From the NCBI GenBank assembly GCA_016710635.1, contig JADJVL010000001.1, forward strand, positions 199,185-263,184: a DNA stretch of 64,000 bases. The letters are read 5' to 3'. The notes beneath the pieces were generated by a model. The model was not told where the DNA came from. It saw only the letters and a list, made by a program, of their open reading frames with translations, and searched no databases. Numbering within the stretch: the stretch's first letter is position 1; each line of letters begins with the position of its first letter. Below are positions 14,099 through 21,732 of the stretch, piece by piece. The position numbers and the translations under genes were made by a program. Source of the DNA: Holophagaceae bacterium (GTDB lineage Bacteria; Acidobacteriota; Holophagae; Holophagales; Holophagaceae).

Positions 14099-16246
14099 TC
14101 AGGACAAGGGGGAGAGCAGGTCCCGGTACTTCGGGAGGGGCCAGATCTCGGCGTTGCAGCCTTCCTCCAGGGTATCGAGCACGTCCCGGAGGGATTCCAT
14201 GGCGATCCGGACGGAATGGCCGAAGGCCTCCGTGCGCTGGTCGTGGTGTTCCAGCGCCTCGGCGTCCGCCAGGGTCTTGACCAGCAGGAGGAGGCGGCTC
14301 TGGGCCACCCCGGCGAGGTGGGCCTGCGCCTGCAGGGAGGCCTTGAGGGGATCCGGCACTTCCATTCCGGCGGCGCTGAGCTGGTTCAGGGCGCCGGCGC
14401 GGGCCCCCAGGTCGGCGATCACCGTCGGCAGGATCTGGGTCTCCGCCATCTCCCGCAGGACCTGGGCTTCAATGCTCAGGGCCTTCTGGTACTGCTCGTG
14501 GCGGATGTGGATCCGGGCGTCCAGTTCCTCGATGGTGAGGACGCCGGTCTGCACGAAGGCGGCCTTGGCGGCCTCCCCTTCCCAGATCTTGAGGGCGGCG
14601 ACGGTGTCCTTGGCGTGGGGCAGCCCGCGGCGCTCGGCCTCCTGCTTCCACTCCTCGCTGTAGCCGTTCCCCTCGAAGCGGATGGCCTTGGTTTCCGTCA
14701 CGGCCTTTCGGACCACGGCCAGGACGGCTTCCCGGTGCGGGGTGCCGCGGCCTTCTTCGGCCTCCAGGGCGAGGTTCAGTTCGTTCAGGGCCTCCGCCAC
14801 GCAGGCGTTGATGACCGTCAGAGGCATGGCGATGGGCTGGCTGGAGCCCACGGCGCGGAACTCGAACTTGTTCCCGGTGAAGGCGAAGGGCGAGGTGCGG
14901 TTGCGGTCCGTGAAGTCCTTCTCGATGTGGGGCAGGTTGGCGATCGCCAGGAGCTTCTGCTCGGCGCCGCCGCTGATCTCGCCGCGCTCGATGGCGTCGA
15001 GGATGCCGCTGAGGTGCTGCCCGAGAAAGACGCTCATGATGGCGGGCGGGGCTTCGTTGGCCCCCAGCCGGTGGTCGTTATTGGCGGAGGCGATCACCGC
15101 CCGCAGCAGGCCGCCGTGGCGGTGGATGGCCTTCAGGGTGGCGGCGAGGAAGTAGAGGAACGCGAGGTTCTCCTCCGGCGTCCGGCCGGGCTCCAGGAGG
15201 TTCAGTCCGCCATCGGTGGCGAGGCTCCAGTTCACGTGCTTGCCGCTGCCGTTCACCCCGGCGAAGGGCTTCTCGTGCAGGAGGACCATCAGGCCGTGGC
15301 GCTCGCCGACGGACTTGAGGATCTCCATGAGGAGCTGGTTGTGGTCCGACGCCAGGTTCGCCGCCTCGTAGATGGGGGCGATCTCGAACTGGTTCGGGGC
15401 CACCTCGTTGTGGCGGGTCTTGGCGGGAATGCCGAGCTTGAAGCACTCCAGCTCGACCTCCTGCATGAAGCCCAGGACCCGCTCCTTGATGGAACCGAAG
15501 TAGTGGTCCTCCAGCTCCTGGCCTTTGGGCGGACGGGCGCCCTGGAGGGTGCGGGTGGCGAAGAGGAGGTCCGGACGCTTGCGCGCCAGCTCCATGTCCA
15601 CCAGGAAGTACTCCTGCTCGGGGCCGCACTGGGCCACCACATGCTCGGCCTCGATGCCGAAGCGCTTCAGGGCCCGCACCGCCGCCTTGCTCACCACGTC
15701 CATGGAGCGCAGCAGGGGCACCTTCTGGTCCAGGGCCTCGCCGTGGTAGCCCACGAAGGCCGTGGGAATGCAAAGGGTGATGCCCAGGGGCCCTTCCATG
15801 AGGAAGGCCGGGGAGGTGGGATCCCAGGCGGTGTAGCCCCGGGCCTCGAAGGTGGCCCGCAGGCCGCCGCTGGGGAAGGAACTGGCGTCGGGCTCGCCCT
15901 GGGTGAGCTGGGAGCCGCTGAACCGTTCGATGACCTGGCCCGACTCCTCCCAGGTGATGAAGGCGTCATGCTTCTCCGCAGTGGCGCCTGTCATGGGCAG
16001 GAACCAGTGGGTGAAGTGGGTCGCCCCGTGGTCCATGGCCCAGTCCTTCATGGCCTGGGCCACGCCGTGGGCCACTTCAGGACTCAGCCGGGCGCCCCGC
16101 CGGAGGGACTCGCGGAAGGCCTTGAAGGTATCCTTGGGCAGGCGCTCCTTCATGGCCCGCTCGCCAAAGGTGTTGCAGCCGAAGTACTGGCTCACCTTGA
16201 CCTGATCCAGCCTGCGGATGTCGCTCGAATCCATACCCTTGCCCAT
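14099..16246 (-). CDS. glnN: Glutamine synthetase type III
   Basis: ATP-dependent conversion of glutamate and ammonium to glutamine. At 715 residues it matches the large type III (GlnN) form rather than the 450-residue type I. Recognisable segments are TAWDPTSPAFLMEGPLG, AQCGPEQEYFLVD, the metal- and glutamate-binding AKTRHNEVAPNQFE, NGSGKHVNWS and PFAFTGNKFEFRAVGSS. I start it at the ATG at 16244-16246, preceded by GGGGAGG; a longer in-frame reading has no clear ribosome site. Regulation is not evident, though an imperfect palindrome lies about 75 bp upstream. Confidence 0.95.
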   Translation of the reverse strand: MGKGMDSSDIRRLDQVKVSQYFGCNTFGERAMKERLPKDTFKAFRESLRRGARLSPEVAHGVAQAMKDWAMDHGATHFTHWFLPMTGATAEKHDAFITWEESGQVIERFSGSQLTQGEPDASSFPSGGLRATFEARGYTAWDPTSPAFLMEGPLGITLCIPTAFVGYHGEALDQKVPLLRSMDVVSKAAVRALKRFGIEAEHVVAQCGPEQEYFLVDMELARKRPDLLFATRTLQGARPPKGQELEDHYFGSIKERVLGFMQEVELECFKLGIPAKTRHNEVAPNQFEIAPIYEAANLASDHNQLLMEILKSVGERHGLMVLLHEKPFAGVNGSGKHVNWSLATDGGLNLLEPGRTPEENLAFLYFLAATLKAIHRHGGLLRAVIASANNDHRLGANEAPPAIMSVFLGQHLSGILDAIERGEISGGAEQKLLAIANLPHIEKDFTDRNRTSPFAFTGNKFEFRAVGSSQPIAMPLTVINACVAEALNELNLALEAEEGRGTPHREAVLAVVRKAVTETKAIRFEGNGYSEEWKQEAERRGLPHAKDTVAALKIWEGEAAKAAFVQTGVLTIEELDARIHIRHEQYQKALSIEAQVLREMAETQILPTVIADLGARAGALNQLSAAGMEVPDPLKASLQAQAHLAGVAQSRLLLLVKTLADAEALEHHDQRTEAFGHSVRIAMESLRDVLDTLEEGCNAEIWPLPKYRDLLSPLS

Positions 16247-16600
16247 GCCACCCTCCCCGTGGATGAAATGAAAAAGAACGATCCCAAGCCCCTTGTTGAG
16301 AGCTCGGAGAGCCGCCCTGGAAATTTGGCCAAACGCCAATTCCAAGGTAGCCCTGAAGCCCTTGAAAAACAAGGCGAAATTGCGGATTCCAGGGCCCTTG
16401 ACCTTCTGGCAGAATTGCGGGATCACCAATCGTGTCTACCCCGCCCGGCGTCCCTGGCCTGGGAGCGCGCGGTGTTCTGCGAAGCCTTCCTCGAGAAGAC
16501 GCCCAGGCTCCGGGTCTCCGCCTTCCTCCGCGGCCGGGACTAACGGCGGCCCGCCCCGCGGCGAGGGCCTCCAGCGCCGGAACGGTCTAGACTTTCCCCC
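16247..16600. promoter_or_regulatory. Divergent intergenic region between glnN and nadA
   Basis: 354 bp with no convincing gene. It must hold the glnN promoter (minus) and the nadA promoter (plus). An imperfect palindrome at 16319-16343 pairs GGAA..TTTGGC with GCCAA.TTCC and could be an operator. Right before nadA the sequence TAGACT lies 7 nt from the ATG, which would put the transcription start at or next to the start codon. I saw no proper sigma-54 site. Confidence 0.5.
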
Positions 16601-17569
16601 ATGACCACCGCCGCACCCTATGTCCCCGATCTCGAAAGCCTGGATCCGGCCCTGGACCTGCGCGCGGAGATCCTTCGCCTCAAGCGGTCCCGCAACGCCG
16701 TGATCCTGGCCCACTACTACCAGGAGCCGGAGATCCAGGATCTCGCCGACTTCGTGGGGGACAGCCTGCAGCTCGCCCAGCAGGCCGCCAGCACCGGCGC
16801 GGATGTCATCGCCTTCTGCGGTGTCCACTTCATGGCGGAGACCGCCAAGATCCTGAACCCCGGCAAGCGGGTGGTGATCCCCGACATGGACGCCGGCTGC
16901 AGCCTGGCGGACCGCTGCACCGGAGCGGCCTTCGGGAAGTGGCTGGAGCAGTACCCGGAGCACGAGGTGGTCAGCTACATCAACTGCTCCGCGGAGGTGA
17001 AGGCCCTCAGCACGGTGATCTGCACCAGCAGCAACGCCGTCCGGGTCGTCGAGAGCATCCCCGCCGACCGCAAGATCGTCTTCGCGCCGGACCGCCACCT
17101 GGGCAAGTGGGTGATGCAGCAGACCGGCCGGGACATGGTGCTGTGGCCGGGCTTCTGCATCGTGCACGAGCAGTTCACCGCCAAGCGCGTCGCCGCCATG
17201 CAGGCCCAGCACCCCGGCGCCAAGCTCATCGCCCATCCCGAGTGCGACGCCACCGTCAGCCGCCTCGCGGACTTCGTAGGCAGCACCGCGGCGCTGCTCC
17301 GCTACGTGAAGGAGAGCCCCGCCGGGAGCTTCATCGTGGCCACGGAGGCCGGCATCCTCCATCAGATGCGCAAGGCGCGCCCCGATGCCGAGCTGATCGC
17401 GGCCCCCGCGGACAGCGGCTGCAACTGTTCGCTCTGCCCCTACATGAAGCTCAACAGCCTCGAGAAGCTCTGCCTCGCCCTGCGCGACCTGCAGCCGGAG
17501 ATCCTCCTGGACGAGGGCGTGCGCCTGCGGGCGCTGGAGCCCGTGCAGCGCATGCTGGCCCTCGGCTGA
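16601..17569 (+). CDS. nadA: Quinolinate synthase
   Basis: Condenses iminoaspartate with dihydroxyacetone phosphate to quinolinate in NAD synthesis; 322 residues, with the [4Fe-4S] cluster family pattern. Cluster cysteines are expected at C100 (DAGCSLADRC), C186 (PGFCIVHE) and C276/C279 in DSGCNCSLCPYM. Other signatures are ILAHYYQEPEIQD and FCGVHFMAET. There is no Shine-Dalgarno before the ATG; a -10-like TAGACT lies 7 nt upstream instead. No nadB or nadC is adjacent. A sensor kinase gene starts 3 bp after its stop, so the two are probably one transcript. Confidence 0.97.
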   Translation: MTTAAPYVPDLESLDPALDLRAEILRLKRSRNAVILAHYYQEPEIQDLADFVGDSLQLAQQAASTGADVIAFCGVHFMAETAKILNPGKRVVIPDMDAGCSLADRCTGAAFGKWLEQYPEHEVVSYINCSAEVKALSTVICTSSNAVRVVESIPADRKIVFAPDRHLGKWVMQQTGRDMVLWPGFCIVHEQFTAKRVAAMQAQHPGAKLIAHPECDATVSRLADFVGSTAALLRYVKESPAGSFIVATEAGILHQMRKARPDAELIAAPADSGCNCSLCPYMKLNSLEKLCLALRDLQPEILLDEGVRLRALEPVQRMLALG

Positions 17570-17572
17570 GCC

Positions 17573-19228
17573 ATGCTGAGCCGCCGCGTCACGCGCTTCC
17601 AGCCCCGCCGCGGCGATGCGAAACCCACCGTCTGGCAGCAGGTGCAGCAGTACGGCGGGATGGCGCTCCTCATGCTCGCGGGCACCTTCGTGGCCCTGGG
17701 CCTCTTCTGGGCCCCCAAGCAACTGGCGGCCAACCACCGACAGCTGCTGATGGACCAGTTCTTCAGCAAGCATTTCGAGGACACCGCCCTGGTGGAGAAA
17801 CACTGGCAGGCCCTGCCGTGGCTGCCGAACTTCGAGACCGGGGACGAGCCCGGGGTGCGGGAGTTCCTCCGCAAGCAGCCTCTGGTGGTGGCAGTCCTGA
17901 ACCGCCTGGAGACGCGTAGCCTATGGGTCCGCGACGGAAACCGGCTCATCCGTGCCAGCGAAAGTCCCCAGACCCAGACCTACCGCACCTGGATCACCCA
18001 GGCCGAGATGGCCCAACGCTTCCAGTGGCTGCCGGCCACGGCGGACGATCCCGACCACGACCACATCGCGAGCACGGTCCTGCTGGGGGACCAGTGGATC
18101 GTCATCAAGCGGTGGGAACCCGGAACCACCGCCGTGGAAGCCGCCCTCCGGCAGACCTACGGAGCCAAGCCCCCCATCCGGATCGGCCTGATCATCGAGA
18201 GCAGGCTCAAGCGGGGCCTTCCGGTGGAGGACTGGGGAGGGGAGCCCAATATCCAGGTCGATCCCGGACATCTCCTCCAAAACGCCCGGTGGGTCTACAT
18301 GCCTGCGGCCAGCGATTATTTTGGAAAGCAGTGGACCATCTTCGCCGTCCCCTGGGAGGCGCAGCAGGCCCAATTCCGCGCGGAGATCTCCACGCGGATC
18401 TGGATTGCCCGGGGCACCGCCATCGGCGTAGCCCTCCTCATGGTGCTGGGCCTCTGGCTGCGCCACCGGGCCCGGCAGCGGGCCCTGCTGGACATGGACC
18501 GCCTCGCGAGCCTGACCCACAGCCTGAAGACGCCCCTGGCGGTGCTGAAGTTCCGTTGCGACACCCTCCGCCTGGGGCGCATGTCCCCGGATCAGACCGA
18601 CGAGGAGCTCATCAAGCTGGGCGAAGAGGTGGACCGGCTGACGGTGATCATCGAGACGGGCCTGACGGCCCTGAAGGGCGAGGCCAGCGATGGCCCCCGC
18701 GGGGTCGTGGGCCGGGAATGGCTGCAGGACGTGGCCGCCGACCTAGAGGTGGCCTTCGAGGCTGAAGGGCGGCAGCTGGAGCTGAACCTGTCCGAGGAAT
18801 CGGGACAGGCGGCCCTCTCCTCCCTGCGTTCGGCCCTCTTCACGCTCATGGAGAACGCCCTCTTCCACGGGGAAGGCAAGGTGACCCTGGAAAGCTGGCG
18901 GAACCGGCGGCGCTTCGTGATCCGGGTGAGCGACGAGGGCCATCCCCTGGACGGCTCCCAGCTGGAGGCCCTGGGCCGCCCCTTCATGCGCTTCCGCCAG
19001 AAGGGGATGGAAGGCTTCAAGCGGGAAGGCCAGGGCCTGGGCGTCAGCCTCATGTGCCAGGTGGCGGACCGGGAAGGCTGGGGCCTCGTCTTCTCCTCGG
19101 GCAACGGGAAGGGGCTGATCGCCACCCTGGAAATTCCGAACGCGCCAGTCCCGGGGCGGGATTCCCGGAGCTGGTGGCAGCGGCTGCGCACCTCCCGAGC
19201 GAGGACCGTGAAGGAAGGCGAAGCCTGA
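17573..19228 (+). CDS. Membrane sensor histidine kinase
   Basis: A 551-residue two-component sensor. A transmembrane helix near residues 29-48 and another near 285-300 enclose a periplasmic sensor of about 235 residues that I do not recognise. No clear HAMP follows; the H-box is LASLTHSLKTPLAVLKF. The ATPase part has an N-box (ENALFHGEG) and a G-rich region (GQGLGVSL), while the usual DxGxG is DEGHP, a slightly degenerate form. It starts 3 bp after nadA, and an OmpR-type regulator follows after 106 bp, its likely partner. Confidence 0.9.
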   Translation: MLSRRVTRFQPRRGDAKPTVWQQVQQYGGMALLMLAGTFVALGLFWAPKQLAANHRQLLMDQFFSKHFEDTALVEKHWQALPWLPNFETGDEPGVREFLRKQPLVVAVLNRLETRSLWVRDGNRLIRASESPQTQTYRTWITQAEMAQRFQWLPATADDPDHDHIASTVLLGDQWIVIKRWEPGTTAVEAALRQTYGAKPPIRIGLIIESRLKRGLPVEDWGGEPNIQVDPGHLLQNARWVYMPAASDYFGKQWTIFAVPWEAQQAQFRAEISTRIWIARGTAIGVALLMVLGLWLRHRARQRALLDMDRLASLTHSLKTPLAVLKFRCDTLRLGRMSPDQTDEELIKLGEEVDRLTVIIETGLTALKGEASDGPRGVVGREWLQDVAADLEVAFEAEGRQLELNLSEESGQAALSSLRSALFTLMENALFHGEGKVTLESWRNRRRFVIRVSDEGHPLDGSQLEALGRPFMRFRQKGMEGFKREGQGLGVSLMCQVADREGWGLVFSSGNGKGLIATLEIPNAPVPGRDSRSWWQRLRTSRARTVKEGEA

Positions 19229-19236
19229 GCTGCGTC

Positions 19237-19254
19237 GCCGGTCCGCGGACCGGC
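19237..19254. repeat. Perfect 18-bp palindrome between kinase and regulator genes
   Basis: GCCGGTCCGCGGACCGGC is fully self-complementary without a loop, 8 bp behind the kinase stop and 80 bp ahead of the regulator start. As DNA it could be a dimer-binding site; as RNA it would be a short stem with a tight loop. No U-tract follows. Confidence 0.4.
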
Positions 19255-19334
19255 CTGGGAAGATGCCGCTCACGCTCCTTGCAATTCCAAAGGAAGTTGG
19301 GGACCTTGGAGCCAATGTTCCTTGAGGCATCCGC

Positions 19335-20033
19335 GTGACCCACATCCTCGTGGTGGAGGATGAGCCCAGCCTCCGCCAACTGCTCGCCAACAACCTGACC
19401 TTCGAAGGCTACACGGTGGACGCCGTGGGGGACGGCATTCCCGCCCTGGCCTCCCAGCAGGCGCGGCCGGCGGACCTGATCATCCTCGACCTCATGCTTC
19501 CGGAGATGGACGGGTTCCGGGTGCTCCACGCCTTGCGGGAGCGCCAGGACCAGGTGCCCGTGCTCATGCTCACCGCCCGCGGCGCCGAAAGCGACCGGGT
19601 GCAGGGCCTCTCCCTCGGCGCCGACGACTACCTGGTCAAACCATTCTCCGTGCTGGAGCTCGTGGCCCGGGTGAAGGCGATCCTGCGGCGCACAAGGCCC
19701 GTGGACCGGCCCCAGACCATGCGTTCTGGACCGTTCCGCTTCAACATCCCCGCCCTCGAGGTCACCCGCCAGGGCCGGCAGCTGGACCTCACGCCCCGGG
19801 AATTCCGCCTCCTCGAGATCCTCGTGACCCACCCGGGCCGCACCCACAGCCGGAACGAACTGCTGCAGCTGGCCTGGGAGGCGGATGCCCGGCCCTCCCC
19901 CCGCACCGTGGACGTCCACGTCGCCAACCTGCGCAAGAAGCTGGAGGACGAGGAGGGCCATACCTGGATCGCCACCGTGGGCCGGGAGGGCTACCGCTGG
20001 ACTGAGCCGGTGGAGTGGGACGCCATCACCTAA
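19335..20033 (+). CDS. OmpR-family response regulator
   Basis: A 232-residue DNA-binding regulator. The receiver domain (residues 1-115) has the acidic pair (VVEDE), the phospho-acceptor D52 in ILDLMLPEMDG, the conserved Thr in MLTARG, and Lys in YLVKPFS. The C-terminal winged helix (about 130-228) shows LTPREFRLLEILVTHPGR, RTVDVHVANLRKKLE and the terminal VGREGYRW. It starts at a GTG. Its cognate kinase is presumably the gene immediately upstream. The targets are unknown. Confidence 0.95.
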   Translation: MTHILVVEDEPSLRQLLANNLTFEGYTVDAVGDGIPALASQQARPADLIILDLMLPEMDGFRVLHALRERQDQVPVLMLTARGAESDRVQGLSLGADDYLVKPFSVLELVARVKAILRRTRPVDRPQTMRSGPFRFNIPALEVTRQGRQLDLTPREFRLLEILVTHPGRTHSRNELLQLAWEADARPSPRTVDVHVANLRKKLEDEEGHTWIATVGREGYRWTEPVEWDAIT

Positions 20034-20083
20034 GGCCTCGACCGGGGCCCAATTCTGGGATCCATCTACATGAAGGAGGGCGG

Positions 20084-20325
20084 TTTCCCGGCCGGGGGGG
20101 GGCCCGGGGGGGCCCCCCCCGCCCCCCCCCCCCCGCCCGGGGGGCGGGGGGGGCCCCCCCGCCCCCCCCCCGGCGGGGGTGTTGTCCCCCCCGGGGGGGG
20201 GGGGGGGGGCGCGTCGCCGTTTTTTTTGGGGGGGGGGGGGGGGGGGCCCCCGGGGGGGGGGGGGGGGGGGGGGGGGCGGGGGCGGCCCGCGGAAAATTTT
20301 TTCGGGGGTTCCCCGGGCCCCCCGG
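20084..20325. repeat. Homopolymeric G/C tract of low complexity
   Basis: The gap between the regulator and aroF consists almost entirely of long G and C runs, with one T8 run and an AAAA/TTTTTT patch near 20293-20302. Nothing else in the window resembles it. Flanking genes are intact and unique sequence resumes about 30 bp before aroF. It looks like degraded base-calling or a mis-assembled gap more than biology, but a real hypervariable tract cannot be excluded. No gene can be supported in it. Confidence 0.7.
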
Positions 20326-20344
20326 CTTTGCCCTCCCGGCGCTT

Positions 20345-20353
20345 TGATATCCT
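20345..20353 (+). promoter_or_regulatory. Extended -10 element of a probable leaderless aroF transcript
   Basis: TGATATCCT ends only 5 nt before the aroF ATG, with no Shine-Dalgarno between them. With normal -10 spacing the transcript would start at the A of the ATG. A -35 cannot be judged because it would touch the damaged-looking tract. The motif resembles those before tRNA-Tyr and infC. Confidence 0.45.
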
Positions 20354-20358
20354 GCCGC

Positions 20359-21714
20359 ATGGCGAAGCTCCCGACCTGGAACCCTCACAGCTGGCAAGCC
20401 CTTCCGGCGTCCCAGCAGCCCGCCTACCCGAATCCCTCCGAGGTGGAGCAGGCCCTCGCCCAGCTGCGCCGACTGCCGCCTCTGGTGGTTCCGGAGGAGG
20501 TGGACCGGCTCCAGAACCTGCTGGCGGAGGCCGCCGCCGGCAAGCGCTTCCTCTTGCAGGGCGGGGACTGCGCCGAGCAGTTCAAGGACTGCACCGCGGA
20601 GGCCATCGCCGACAAGCTGCGCGTATTGCTTCAGATGTCCGTGGTGCTCACCCACAGCGGCCGACGGCCGGTGGTGCGGGTGGGCCGCATCGCGGGACAG
20701 TACGCCAAGCCCCGCAGCAGCGACCTGGAAAAGGTGCGGGGCGTGGCCCTGCCAAGCTACCGCGGCGATCTGGTAAATGGCGTGGCCGCCACGGAAGCCG
20801 CGCGGCGGGCGGACCCCCAGCGCATGGTGGAAGCCTACTTCCACGCGTCGGCCACCCTCAACCATTTGAGGGCCCTCATCGAAGGCGGCTTCGCGGACTT
20901 GCACCATCCCGAACGCTGGGAGCTGCACCAGCCCTCCACCAAGGCCTACCAGGCCGTACTGGAGCAGGTGAAGGAGAGCCTGGACTTCCTCAGCGCCCTG
21001 GGCAACCTCGAGCGGGGCGCCCTGGAGCGCATCGACTTCTTCACCAGCCACGAGGCCCTGCTGCTGGCCTACGAGGAGGCCTTGACCCGCTGGGTTCCCG
21101 GCGGCGGCCGTCCCGGGGAGCTGGGCCGCGGCGCCCACTACAACCTGGGCGCCCACATGCTGTGGGTGGGCGAACGCACCCGGACGCTGGAAGGCGCCCA
21201 CCTGGAATACCTCCGCGGCATCGCCAATCCCATCGGCGTGAAGGTGGGCCCCAGCGCCACGCCGGACGGGCTCGTGAAGATCCTCGACCTGCTGGATCCC
21301 CTCCAGCGCCCGGGCCGCATCACCCTCATCACGCGGTTCGGCGTCGACGGCATCCAGGAAGCCCTGCCTCCCTTCATCCGGGCCGTGAAGCGGGCGGGCC
21401 GCCAGGTGCTCTGGTCCTGCGACCCCATGCACGGCAACGGCATCAAGACCGAGTCCGGTCTCAAGACCCGCCACTTCGAAGCCATCCTCGGCGAGCTGCG
21501 CAAGGCCTTCGAGATCCACCGGGAGCACGGGTCGCACCTGGGCGGCGTCCACTTCGAGCTCACCGGCGAAGCCGTTACCGAGTGCATCGGCGGCAGTTCC
21601 GGCCCCAGCGAGGCGGATCTCCCCCGGGCCTACGAGAGCGGCTGCGATCCCCGGCTGAACGGGCAGCAGAGCCTGGAGATGGCCTTCCTCATCGCGGGGA
21701 TGCTGCGGGGGTGA
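20359..21714 (+). CDS. 3-deoxy-7-phosphoheptulonate synthase, class II
   Basis: First enzyme of the shikimate pathway, joining phosphoenolpyruvate and erythrose 4-phosphate. It is the plant/mycobacterial class II type, 451 residues. Signatures are LQGGDCAEQFKDC, GRIAGQYAKPRSSD, NYRG-like SYRGDLVNG, KVGPSATPDGL, and CDPMHGNGIKT near the C-terminus. The start MAKLPTWNPHSW is chosen because the upstream in-frame residues are translated G/C tract. The window has no other aromatic-pathway gene. A leaderless transcript is likely. Confidence 0.95.
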   Translation: MAKLPTWNPHSWQALPASQQPAYPNPSEVEQALAQLRRLPPLVVPEEVDRLQNLLAEAAAGKRFLLQGGDCAEQFKDCTAEAIADKLRVLLQMSVVLTHSGRRPVVRVGRIAGQYAKPRSSDLEKVRGVALPSYRGDLVNGVAATEAARRADPQRMVEAYFHASATLNHLRALIEGGFADLHHPERWELHQPSTKAYQAVLEQVKESLDFLSALGNLERGALERIDFFTSHEALLLAYEEALTRWVPGGGRPGELGRGAHYNLGAHMLWVGERTRTLEGAHLEYLRGIANPIGVKVGPSATPDGLVKILDLLDPLQRPGRITLITRFGVDGIQEALPPFIRAVKRAGRQVLWSCDPMHGNGIKTESGLKTRHFEAILGELRKAFEIHREHGSHLGGVHFELTGEAVTECIGGSSGPSEADLPRAYESGCDPRLNGQQSLEMAFLIAGMLRG

Positions 21715-21732
21715 GGGTGTGGCCCGGGTCCT

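Noticed and set aside
16405..16425. Possible sigma-54 site before nadA (CTGGCAGAATTGCGG)
   Set aside because: The GG and GC elements are 7 nt apart rather than the required 10.
20070..20358. Gly/Pro/Arg-rich reading frames through the G/C tract, including an N-terminal extension of aroF
   Set aside because: They are poly-Gly and poly-Pro translations of homopolymers, which may be artefactual. AroF has a family-typical start at 20359.
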